A stretch of DNA of 64,000 nucleotides from Owenia fusiformis (Eukaryota; Annelida; Polychaeta; Sabellida; Oweniidae), in contig CAIIXF020000006.1 of the NCBI GenBank assembly GCA_903813345.2, positions 16,684,348 through 16,748,347 on the forward strand. Direction: 5' to 3'. The notes under the pieces are model-generated. The model was not told the DNA's origin, did no database searches, and saw nothing but the letters and a program-made list of their open reading frames with translations. Shown here one piece after another: positions 22,867 through 34,400 of this stretch. The position numbers and the translations under genes were made by a program. Position 1 is the stretch's first letter. Each line of letters begins with the position of its first letter.

Positions 22867-25800
22867 ATGTATGTTCTAGGTGAGTACGAATTTTACTTGT
22901 AATAAGGACGAAATGAATACTAAACAAATATTCATTCTATGGAGGGCAATAGCAATGATATAATAATTACCCATTATTCATGTTATTGTTCTCCATAGTT
23001 CCACATGTCAAGTACCCTTTGAACAAAATCAGAGCAACTTCATGTAGTGTTTTCATAAAATTTATCAATCGGTATTATGATGATGATCCATCATTTTTTT
23101 ATTTTCATTGTCAGGATGTATGGCCTGGAATGTACCAGTTACAGCATTGGCATGTTTATTATATCTTTTAAACATTCAACCAAGTGATGGAGCTAAAAAC
23201 CAGGGAACTGTTGCAATAGAATACGAGAATTTATTCATAGGCTCCTTTCTGGAAATGAGTTCAGAAGTAGAAGCTGCCATTGCACAGATTGAAACATTTC
23301 AAGAAACGGAATTGTCCAACATATCCAAGGCGGATGCAAAGACTGTTCGGAAGGCTATGAAAGAAAATATGGGTATCTTCAAACAACTGAAGAAATACCA
23401 AACACATAGCAAAGTATTGAAAAGGCATCTCTTGAAGTTCAAAGAAAAACTTGAACTATACTTAGACCAAAACACATTTGAAAAAGAGTTAGTTGAGGAT
23501 ATACAGTATTTAATTGGACTTCTTCATAAAGCTTTAACATTCAAATTCCGAACAGCAGAAGGTGAAATGTTTGCTATGAAGATGACATTTAACTTGTTAT
23601 CTTTGGATGGCAGTGATGACTCACATTTGAAAAACAAAGACTTTCTTTCAATTGTGCTAAATGCAACAAATAAAAGGAGTGCCTTTAAACAACTATCTAG
23701 GATAAGAAAGAAATTTGTAGACCTCATTGAAGAAGGAAGCACATTGATAAAGGATCTCGAGACTAAGCTGATTGCCAAGTTAAAATTCAAACCGGGTATG
23801 TAAAGAAGTTGTGTAACTATTTTCAATGTTTAGAAATATTGAAAATATATATTTAAAATGTTCGCGAGTGGAGAAATATGTTCTGGAGTGAGAAAATTGT
23901 GATGCGCGACTAAATATTTCACGTTCGCGACGTGAGAATCGTGGTTCGCGAGGTCAGAACTGATTTTCGCTTTAGTGGAAGTCTAGGAGGCCTAAATTTT
24001 CTATCTTGAATATGTACTAACTATTTTTGATGTTATGAGTATTGGCTATCCCAGTCCATTGATTTAAACATTGTCAAACAACCCAACATACCCCAATATG
24101 GGCATGTTTTTACCCTCTTTTGTATTTTGCATAATGTGTTTTGTACACTTAAGAAGTAAATTTAAAGAGAGTACTTTAATACATATAATTTGTATTTAAA
24201 GTTCCAGTAATAACTGATGAACCGGGGGTAAAGTTGATATTAAGGGAAATTTATGATGAAGTTGAAAACTATGGTAGCCTGAAGGTAAATGATTTTGGTG
24301 CATGGTACTACCTGTGTGACAAGGGGTGGAGTGATAAGACATCACAGGTTGTGTGTAGGGAACTAGGCTACGATCCTACAAGGGCTGTTACAATCAAATC
24401 AGGACTTGCAACATATGGAGAGGCAGATGAATACATTGGGTCTAAACTTGTTATCTCTAGTAAAATACTTTGTGGTGGCAATGAAACCCGTCTATCTCAA
24501 TGTCATAAAGAGGAATGGAAACTGGGGAGTCAAAATTGTGAACCAAATAATTATATAGCTATAGCCTGTGGAAACAAAAGAATAATAAAAACTCGACTTG
24601 CTGATGGGAGTTCTTTATCAGGAAGACCTGAAGTATTTTACAAAGGAAATTGGGCAAATCTGTGTACCTCGAACACCAGGAAAGACAGATTGGAGCTTTT
24701 TGCATATTTAACATGTGAAAACACTGGTTTAAAAGGAAGAAATGCATTTACTGTGCCATATAGTCAGTTTGGAAAGGGAACCTCTGATGTATCGGTGGAA
24801 CTTGATTGTCCTCAGCCCTGGCGTTTTCCTACCTTACAACTATGTAGATTGAGAGAGGTGAAATCATGCAGCCATGTGTCTGTCTTCTGTTTCGAAAATG
24901 AACCAAGTAAGTATATGAAACCACATGCTGTGGGACACCAAATATATGTATTTTAGTCTTTTCTATTTCGTCTATGAAATTGATCTCGTTATAGCTTGTG
25001 TTGGGTCAAATACCATCATGGGCCTCCATGATTATGAAGCACAAATCTGTGATCATTTTAGAAATTGATGCATTCGTGAAATGTCTTTCTCTCGGAGGAT
25101 ATTATAAGGGGCATGGCCTTGTACGATTTTGTGAAGAATTTGAGCAAGAAGAAAGAAGAAGATGGGTAAGTCTAAATTTGAGTATACATGTTCCTTATTC
25201 CCATTGGAAATTCCACAAAGATCTGTCTGACATAAGGCCTTTTAAAGATTCTTTGTATGTCTTTATTTTAGGATGGATCATATTTCAATCCATTTGTCAA
25301 TTTTGCTACTGTTTGTGGAAATAACTTTGGTATTAAAGAATCTCAAGTGGTCTGCAGGCAGTCAGGTGAAGTATTAATTATTAATTCTGTTCGATTAAAA
25401 AAGCAAATCCATAAATTCGGTTATTTAGGCATTGTTTTTTTATGCATAGAGTCCAAGGAGTAATCGTTTGGGATTTTAAGGCTTTTTTCAATCAGTGTGA
25501 TTTTTGTTTTGCAAAGAAATTACTTCTTTCGGCAATTTTCCTTGTATTTTAACCTTATTTGTTTGCTTTGGACTGACTTCCAATTACGCTTAGTATTCGA
25601 TATTTGATGAACATCAAATCGTTTTAGTTGATCTGTTGGCTACACTTTTCAACAACTTGTAAAAAGAGTTTGAAAATGTCAAAAGCTTGTTCCCCTGCCC
25701 GGGTGCTCCTTTTTATGCAAAACAAATGATTTTTATAGGTTTTAATCCTGCCGATGCAGCACTAAATACTTTTGGCTTATATGATGAATGTATTGAGGGA

Positions 25801-26319
25801 GGAGATGACATAAAAATGAGTGATGTGCAGTGTAAAGGTGATGAGAAAAATCTTGCAGAATGTACTTTCAAATATGGTGAAAATGTTACCTGTCCTGGTA
25901 ACAAAAGGGCAAGTCTCTTTTGTACACCCATTCCGGTGCGTATAGACGATGATCAAAGTTTGCATATGTTCGTAAATGAAGATTGGCGTAGAATCTGTGC
26001 TACAAACTGGGGAGTTGAAGAGGCAAAAGTTGTGTGTAGACAACTTGGAAAACCATATGGTAATGCTTCGGGGTATGCTGTTCCAGGGGATTCACAAAAT
26101 GCATGGATAACTGATGTGAATTGCCAAGGGGATGAAAGACATATAGGGCAATGTGATTATAATGCTGATTTCTCCCTGGATTTACTTACGGATGATTATC
26201 ACTGTTCTTACTGGAACAGATTTGATTCAGAGAGGTTTAATCCAGGAATAACAGAATACCTCGATTATGACTTTTACAACTGTAATGATGGTGGTTATGC
26301 TGCAATAAATTGTCAATAA
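22867..26319 (+). CDS. Secreted four-SRCR protein with novel N-terminal helical domain (gene A)
   Basis: Six phase-matched exons: 22867-22879, 23115-23795, 24202-24906, 25062-25165, 25272-25365, 25739-26319 (726 codons with TAA). The 13-nt first exon (MYVL+G) joins exon 2 to complete a signal peptide (hydrophobic LACLLYLLNI). Residues ~30-231 form a Lys/Glu-rich, probably helical domain with AFKQLSRIRKK and FRTAEGE that I cannot assign. Residues ~240-355 are SRCR 1 (GWSDKTSQVVCRELGY), ~358-463 SRCR 2 (more divergent), ~469-595 SRCR 3 split over exons 4-6 (VVCRQSG), ~600-725 SRCR 4 (WGVEEAKVVCRQLG) with an acidic Tyr/Asp-rich insertion before the last Cys. No transmembrane segment is seen, so secretion is expected. 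SRCR proteins bind proteins and microbial surfaces; an immune-recognition role is inference. The exon 4 acceptor is the least certain junction. Confidence 0.85.
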
Positions 26320-27257
26320 TAGCTCCTCAGGAATCATTTTCATGTTAATTTCAGCAACCTGAAATTTAAAATCAGACAAGATTAATACATTAAGTAAAGA
26401 AAGCTCATCGTATCAATGGATGTTTCAGTACATTTTAATCATATATTAGAATATATATTAGAGTTTTTTATTTAGATTTGTTTTTGATCTTTCCCCATTT
26501 GCCACTGGTGTCAATATTAAAAGTAGTTCTAAGTTTTCATAAAACACTGTGGCTAGTCGATCTATGTGGATGCAGTCAGGCACATGTAATGTTTCGTGAG
26601 TACCCGCCTCTGTACTTTTCAATGGAAGAATTTTGCACTTCTGTTTAAATAATCTATATTTACAAAACCAAAGCTACGCTATAAACACACATTCTCTGAT
26701 ATTTTTACGGAGAATAGATAACTCAAACGAGTTCACTCGACCAGTTTTATCATCTCGCTCATAGCTGTGAGAAGGTATGCATAATTTGCCATAGGTTTAC
26801 CTTGTAATGGGGAATAAAAAATTCAAGTAATATAATTATTTCACATACACAAATATGTCTGTGTGAAGTAAAATACAAATACAATGCGTTCTATAATATT
26901 TTTGGGGTTATGTTATGAAATATCCGCTTTAGAAAAGCAATTTAATTATGATGTATCATGTGGATTAATAGACGTTCTGATTGGATTCATTGAACAGACT
27001 GGCTAGGTTTCAATTGAATCATTTTGAATGTGTGTATTTTTAATATTTAAACAATAATAATGCTATACTGGTAATTGGAAAGATTCCACTTACCACGATT
27101 TCAAAAAATTGTAAATAGATAATATTATTCTTGAATTATGGTCATTTGTTTCAAGGAATCTGGAGGCTCGTTCAGCTGAGCTGACAAAATCATCAAGATT
27201 TACGGATGGTCCATCTGTTGGCTGTTCATTGTCACTTTCAAGGAATGTTAATGGCTC

Positions 27258-27846
27258 TGAAACTTGTAGCCTTGCCCAAGTCGGTATTTATTTACTTATC
27301 TGATCTTGAATTATTACCACCTTGTACAATCCAATGCATCATCGCTGATATTATGCTAAGTTACTCAGCGGTTCCGAGATTCCCATAATACCTAGGCTAC
27401 CTAAGGGTATCGCAAAACCATATTGATTGACAATATGGACATGGACACGTACAACGTGTGACTTCAGGCTGATTGACCAATCAAATGTTATCAGGTTGAC
27501 CTGCATAAAAAAAGCAAACTACCTGTCTAGGACTTGAAATTCAATGATCTGATCGAGTGTTTCTTTTGAGTTACAATATATTATGTTATTAAATGTACAT
27601 TTGAATGTAAGCAGTCATTAATACTCGTCTAAATGAAATCATGCAATTCAATGTTGATTCAAATCAAAACTGAATTCGCGATGGAAATGCACGAAGACCT
27701 AGTCCGACAATGTAGTTGATTTGTCAAATTTTACCGACAAAAACATTGGGTTGGTAAAGCATGTGGCTTTCTCTTGGGTACAAGGCGGTCATAATAGAAA
27801 TCAAGATAAGTAAAAGAGACCGACTTGGGCAAGGCTATGAAACTTG
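27258..27846 (-). mobile_element. TIR transposon with 9-bp TSD, copy 2 (inverted relative to copy 1)
   Basis: Element 27267-27837 (571 bp) has the same TAGCCTTGCCCAAGTCGGT termini as the copy at 18594-19398 but is inserted in opposite orientation. Its flanks carry a perfect and different 9-bp duplication, TGAAACTTG (27258-27266 and 27838-27846). About 230 bp of the other copy's interior is missing. Two independent copies with different 9-bp duplications fix both the element ends and the duplication length. Confidence 0.87.
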
Positions 27847-28010
27847 ATTTGTGGGTATTCCCGTGGGTCGATGGGTCTTTTGCTCTGAATTCACTTCATT
27901 GGCGTACCTAATTTCAACATTTTCATTGTCATCATTACATGTTATGGACCCGTTTTTCAAATGAACATTATTAGCGATAAAGTCATAGTTTTTTAGCCTA
28001 TGGGATCGAC

Positions 28011-28050
28011 CAGGTGTCCGTCCGTTTGTCCGTCCGTTGGTCCGTCCGTC
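28011..28050 (+). repeat. GTCCGTCC minisatellite
   Basis: A short run of GTCCGTCCGT(T/C)(T/G) units. A similar CCGTCCGTCCGTCGG run occurs at 37175-37199, each time near A-family-like or TIR sequence. It creates a spurious Arg/Gly/Thr ORF on the minus strand. Confidence 0.7.
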
Positions 28051-28185
28051 TGTCAACATTGGCTGCACAAATTAAAACTGCTATCTGGATTGAGTCATTT
28101 CCACATTCATTTTATGCATATCCATAATGTCTATTTGACCTATCATTGCCATTTCCCAAGTTCGGCCGGTTTCCAAGAAATTGCT

Positions 28186-28860
28186 GATTTTTAAATTTCG
28201 AGAAAAATCGATCTGATGATAGCCTTATAGAAAGTCAAGAGAAGTGAAGAAAAGATTGAAAAAATACCAGTCCAGGTCCAAGTCAAGGTCCAGTTCAGGC
28301 CCAAGTCCAGATCTAGGTCTAATCAGGTTTAATCTAGGTCAAAGGACAAGAACTAAGTCAAATCCAGTACTTTGTCATTTTTTCAATTTTCTCAGTCGTC
28401 CTTTAATATTTTTGCTCCTTTTTTAATCATGTTCCTTGAAAAAAAGCTAATCCCTACAGGCAAGTTGTTTTGATCACTTTTACCGTTTTTGAGATATGGC
28501 ATCCGAAAAGTAGGTCACAATAAAAAAAGGTTCTTGGAATTCAATGTATGAGTTATGAAATATGTGAAGAATTGTCCAAGGAATCCGAATCTGCAAACCA
28601 GATTTTGATCCGACTTCCGGTTCGGAAGTTATGGAATTTTGAGATCTCTCGCTTTTTTGGTATCCCATGTTAAGTCAATGGGGCTTGAGAAAATTATCAA
28701 TTGTAACATCACAACACTAGATACAGCTTGGATGCAGCCAACTTAATAAGAATCTACAATAGAAGCCGTCCTCAAAATCTACTTTCCTTCAAAATTTGGA
28801 CACTAAAAGGCCTAGGTCAAAATCTAGGTCAAATTCATAGTTTTTCCTTTGACTACAACA
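28186..28860 (+). repeat. Dispersed, diverged relic of family A
   Basis: The segment shares CGATCTGATG..AGCC/TCCTATAGAAAGTCAAGAG, TCTAGGTCAAAGG.CAAGAACTA, CTTTGTCA, GACTTCCGGTTCGGAAGTTATGG and CATGTTAAGTCAATGGG with the family-A units of the 2-6.4 kb array. It lacks the terminal hairpin and CTAG. It shows that family A is dispersed and not confined to the array. Confidence 0.65.
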
Positions 28861-29524
28861 AATCATATCTGAACCAACAAAGGACTCATCTTTTATTGAT
28901 CTCATGTTTACCAATACTTTTGTTTGAAAATCAGGATATACATTCCTCTGAAGGTTCTACACTGCGTGAGCACAGGACCGTGGGTCCTTTTTATCATCTG
29001 TAATGGCATTTTCCAGTTGATGGGTTTATATATAGTATTTTCAATTTTTCATGAGGGTGTCTTTAGACTACTTCTAATGGGGTGGCTAATTACTTTACTG
29101 AATGAGGAATGTTTATCCAAACAATGGATACAAAGAAAATCTGGCCAGTTGTCAATCAGTAAATAAATCATCATGATAAAAGTATAATTTATTAAAGCAT
29201 CCATTTGTTACCGTTCTGAATCCAAATGATACATAGGTGCATCCATTTTATACATATATGTTGACGTTTACGAAATGTTTTTCAAATATCTTCCCTATAA
29301 CAGGAATATGGTAGCTGAAACTTTCACACATTGTCATACTATGTATATTGAATATGTATGCAAGATTTCAAGTCACGATGTTAAGTAGAAACTCTGGGAT
29401 CACTTACCTCGATTTGCTGTCATATTTTTGCACTGATCCCATTCCCTATAATGTACGCGAGTACCCACGATACATTACATATAAATGACTGCATCCACAT
29501 AGATCGACTAGCCACAGTGTAAAA

Positions 29525-31380
29525 TGTTCATTTATGTATCTTATTTCTGGAAGGCTATTATTGTTCAAAAATGGACCTGTGATACATGCCAATGCTATAT
29601 CAATGTAGAGGACACTCACCAGGATTCTGGGGTTGTTCTTCTTTGCAGCTAATTAAATAAGTAGAAGTGGCCATGGCTTACCATATTCTATGGCCACTGA
29701 GTGTGAATTGGCTAGAGACTCGAATAAGCCATGGCAACTTCTAACTCAGTATGAATTCGTCAGATATAGGCTATATCATTGAAATATTTAGATTAATCCA
29801 TTTTATCTGAAAACTTAGTCTGAAATGAGTCTGTATTTGTCTTGGTAAAGCTCTGTGTTATACACTTTTGTATCTGATTCTGAGATGATGTACCCAAAGG
29901 CAATGGCCCATATTTCAATTAATTTTATCAATGGTCAATTAACAATGAGGATAAAAATCATAAAACAAACAAATGTATTAATAACTATTGTTATTGGCTT
30001 ACCTCTTGTGGAAGATCCATCATCAGATTGTTTGATTGTGATTGATAAACATTATTTAATATCATTAAGGTAGTTGTTTACCAGTTCCCCCTCCTATTGC
30101 TTATTTTTCATATATTTCCGGTTCAGATACATTTGTGAGTAATGTTTCTGGATGACGGCCGAAAATTCAATAAATCTGCAAGATTCAATTTTTCAAGCGA
30201 AAGTTTATCAAGAAATCGCTTAATGAATAGGCCCATCATAGTATTGTAAAAGTTATGTCTTGTAATATCTGTGATACAGTTCTCAATATAAGGTATGGAA
30301 TCTATTTAATGAGACACATCACCAGCGTGAAACGTCAATCTTTCTGATATTGGGGTAGTTGGGATGCTCCACTACTCTACTCGCTGATTTTTTTTAAAAT
30401 TATATTTCGTAACGTTTTGCAACTATAACATAAAGTTTGCAATGATGATGAATAGATAAATTAGTATGATACTTAATTAAGAAGCACATCACTACAAAAA
30501 TCATATTAACTAACAGATTTGACCATATTATTCGCTGATTCGTTTAATCATGAAATAAATCTTGCAGATTTGTTAAATTTTCTAGCGGAAATCTTACTAC
30601 TGTACTCCACTCATTTTGTCCGAATTACAAATTATTAAAAAACGCATCTTTTCGATCGAAGAGCAGTAAAAGAAAAACGAAATTGGTAACCTTGGACTTT
30701 TTTTCTTAAAATTAATTTATAAACCTCACTTTAAACTGGTATTAGTATACACTTCTTTGTAACTTTGGCTGATTCAACCACCTTAACAAGTCACCAAGGT
30801 CATGAGCACGAGTACACATTAAACAACATTAATAGCAATCAGATAAATGATTTTATTATATTTATATGTCAAACAAAAGTAATATTTTAATTCAGTCCAT
30901 TTGTTGCTCTTTCATTCAATAAATTGCTATTTTCCTGGGTCGTTATCCATAGGCCAATGTAGATTATCAAATGTTAAGCATAACTGTAAACGCAGTCTGT
31001 AGAAGCCTAGGCTTGACTTTGATTCACCATTGTCTGTCAGTACTCTGTATTGCAAGAAGTAATACTCATATCCATTTTATTGGGCTCCATACTGGTAAGA
31101 TGCCATACTTGACACCATAAGTCCCCGGTCTTTTATTGCCTTGTTTAGAAGAATCTACATTTTAAAGTCAAAATTTCACATTTCACCCCATATGAATGAA
31201 GTTAATATTCAATTATCCTAATTCCCATTGAAAAATATGGTTTATTCTTATCCATGATATATTTGAACTCCATTTTCAAAACAGTTTGTATTAGGAATCA
31301 ACTTGTAAACCGCTTATCTTTCAAAGAAAGTATCTCTTGAAAGTAAATGAGAAACAATTAATGTATTTTCTGGCCTATTC
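29525..31380. other. Intergenic, no gene seen
   Basis: A+T-rich sequence between the CACTGTGG element and the gene B promoter. A short inverted similarity around AATCTTGCAGATTTATT (near 30170 and 30560) is the only structure noted. No exon-like ORFs. Confidence 0.55.
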
Positions 31381-31453
31381 CCGAGTGTATAAAATGCTGA
31401 TACTTGATGATCTGTTTTATAAAGATTATTTGATCAATGGAACTGGATTTACT
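31369..31453 (+). promoter_or_regulatory. Core promoter of SRCR gene B (TATA box and conserved CCCGAGTGT block)
   Basis: CTGGCCTATTCCCGAGTGTA (31370-31389) is conserved with the gene A upstream region. It runs directly into TATAAAA (31388-31394). That TATA box lies about 60 bases before the ATG at 31454, which implies a start site near 31420 and a short leader of about 35 nt. The conserved block with divergent surroundings supports a regulatory role. This is sequence inference only. Confidence 0.5.
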
Positions 31454-34400
31454 ATGCATTCACTAGGTGAGTCGCGATAAGATTTTGAAAACCATTCATT
31501 TTGAAATCATACATACTCAGGAACTTGGTTATAATGTCATAGGTTGCTCATTTGATTATTTACATTTTTATCAGTATCTGAATGAAAGGTTAGATGTATT
31601 GTTTCATAAACGGTGCCAATAAATATCACAATGGGATACATCAATGCATTATATCTAGTACATATAACTAGGCATGATACCACATTTTGGCCAACACAGA
31701 ATGATTATTCCATATATTTTAAGAAATTGTAAAAAATAATACACTGATCTTGTGTTTAAAATTATAAAAAGCAATAAAATAACTAGCCAAAAAGTTTCGG
31801 TTATATTTTATTCTTTTCAATGATTTTGTTAAAAAATTATGTTAAGAAATCAACTACACATGTCGTCATCATATGTTTAAGACAACCTTAGAAGCGTTTG
31901 CGAACGATTGAATTCGTGAAACAGAATGATCAAAACAATTCCTCACTATTATAATGCGAACGGAACGATTAAAAAGTCAGATGTTAACCAAGGGGGATTG
32001 GGAGCCATTATTATCTATTATTCAAACTCGATCCTTTGTTGCACAGACACGGGAACAAGAGTTCATCCCCCTCCCACTCACTATGTATTAGGTAGAACTT
32101 TTTTACATCAGCTATACAGTGACTGGGGGGGGGGATTTAAATCTTCCTGGGCTTGTGCTTTGTTGCCTGGCGTACATCAATTTGGTAACAATAGTTCATA
32201 TTTTGAAGACTACACTTGGTCACATTTGATCCGATTTTCACTACGGCACCCGGCCGATAGAGTATTTTGTTCAAAATTGAATACAATATTGAAAAAAACA
32301 TTTTTGAAATCACTAATTAAATAAATCCTGTGCTTAATAACGCAAATGCGAGTAGGTAGTTACCAGTTTCACCACCAGGTGGCTCGCTCGGGTCAGATAG
32401 CATGGCGGGTATAGTAGAAAGTTCCTTTTAAGATATTTCACTTTTTGTGATTTTGTAACATGGGGTCTATGGGGAACCAACCCGTACTAGAAGTCACATT
32501 TTCAAAAATATTAAAATTTCAAAGTTGATAAACAATTTTCGAAACCATATTTGTAGATGCACTTTTACATGTAGATTTCAAATATGACATCACTTTGACT
32601 GAATTTTGAATATTAAATGACGTAAATCAAGATTATTTCTACTCGCATCTAGTCTATTCTTTGACCACTGATTCATTTCAGGGTGCATTGACTGGAGTGT
32701 AGTAGTATTGGTGGTATATTTACTATCTATAAACAGCATTCAATCAAGTTATGGCTTGGAGGATGGGGAACTAGTCATAATACACAATCATTACATGAAA
32801 CGAGACAGAAGCTCCTTCTCAGAAAATCTTTCTGCTGTAAAACACGCAATTTCAAAAAATAAGAAACTGTTAAAAAAACATGACTTGTCTAATGAAGAAA
32901 TAAAAAGTAGTGACAAAGCGAAGAAAAAAAATACTAAAAGCCTCAAAAAAATTCTAAAATACCGAGGACATAAGAAAACATTGGCTAAATGTGTCTTGAA
33001 GTTTAAGGCGAATATAGAACAATATCTGAGCCAAAACACACTTCAACCAAAAATAGTTATACAGCATTTTATTCAGCTTTTGGACCAAGTTTCTTACGTG
33101 TCTACAAATGAGTTTCGATCAGCAGAAGGCGAAAATGGTGCCATGCAGATAGTTTATGAATCTCTCGATGCTGTGAAAAACAAGAGTTTTCTCGCCGTTG
33201 TACTTATTAAAAAAGATAAACAAAATGCCTTTAAAACATTATCAAAAATAAGAAAAAGAATGGCGGCCCTCATTGATGAAGGTAGCTCTTTGATGAGTGA
33301 GCTAGAGACGAACGTGATTATGACCCTTAAATTTAAGTGATGTATGTATCACTTTTTAATAATCAATTGTAATTGTAAAATCTGGGTTGTTTGAAAAAAT
33401 TGAGGTACAATATCTTGCAAATCGGGATTTCTAGATAAAATCCGAAGAGAAATCGAGTCAAAATTTTTTTTAAAACAATAAGAAGGAAAACTTGATCTTA
33501 TCAGTTCAAAATCGGGGGCAAAGTTGCATTGATCAATGGGGTTCAAATATAACCAGCCATGGTGACAAGTTTGGTAAGATACTGTATACATTTTCTTGAT
33601 TTTGATATTTTGAAAAAAAGAGAGAAATTCCACTCTAAACGATCATTTTCCAGTTTAAATAGAAACAAGTTTAACGTAGCAAACCTCTCAGCCGGATTGA
33701 TGCGTTTATAATGTATTATTTCTTAAAGCTGACACTTCTTCGAGAAGACATAAGTGAAAAACGGCAACTCCATGGTGTAGCAAATCCCAAAGAACATGAA
33801 TCTGTATTTGTCACGAAAAATATTAACATTGGAAATATTAGCGATATATCAGAGTTTCTACCAATTTTAAAAGCATTTGGGCATGTTGGGTGACCATTTA
33901 AGAGTTTTAAAGGCACACATAATAAAGACAATTTAAATTTTCTGAGGCACAAATCAGGAAGCCAATACCAAAATAGTGATTTGCCTTCAAATTCATTCAC
34001 TTTGAGGATAATATAGCCATACTTTGAAGAGATCAGAAAATTATTGCGAAATTCCATTTAAGAATTTTGAAGAAATTTTTAAGAATTTACATTTTGAATT
34101 TTACGAGGCACAAATTACAAAACCGATACAATATTTGCAATCTACTCTAAATAGCCTTTCATTTGAATAAAGTAAAGCTATACTTTAGAAAGATCTCAAA
34201 AGTAACGCAAATTCCTATTGCAGCCATTTGAATTTTCTGTGGCACAACTCAGAAAGACAATACCATATAGTAATTATCTACCCTGAACTTCCTTAAATTT
34301 GAGTATGATATAGCCTTACTTAAAAGGGATCAGAAAAGTATTGCTAAATCTCACATAAGGCGGCCATTTTGAATTTTACGAGGCACAAATTACAAAGCGG

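Larger units (their letters stand above)
26540..29524 (+). mobile_element. 3-kb element with CACTGTGG termini and 5-bp TSD (Transib/RAG-like end structure)
   Basis: Element 26545-29519 begins CACTGTGGCTAGTCGATCTA and ends with its exact complement. Inverted similarity spans about 65 bp (…GAGTACCC). It is flanked by the 5-bp direct repeat TAAAA (26540-26544 and 29520-29524). CAC termini with 5-bp duplications are established features of the Transib/RAG group. The first seven bases, CACTGTG, differ from the V(D)J heptamer CACAGTG only at position 4. No transposase or RAG-like ORF exists inside, so it is non-autonomous, and it has itself been invaded by the elements at 27267-27837 and 28186-28860. 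Superfamily is inferred. Confidence 0.65.

Noticed and set aside
24998-25324. Long ORF spanning exon 4 and its flanking introns in SRCR gene A
   Set aside because: The frame reads through intron sequence. Phase matching with gene B supports only 25062-25165 as exon.
31926-32324. 132-codon ORF in intron 1 of SRCR gene B
   Set aside because: No domain, no splice linkage, and composition like the surrounding intron.
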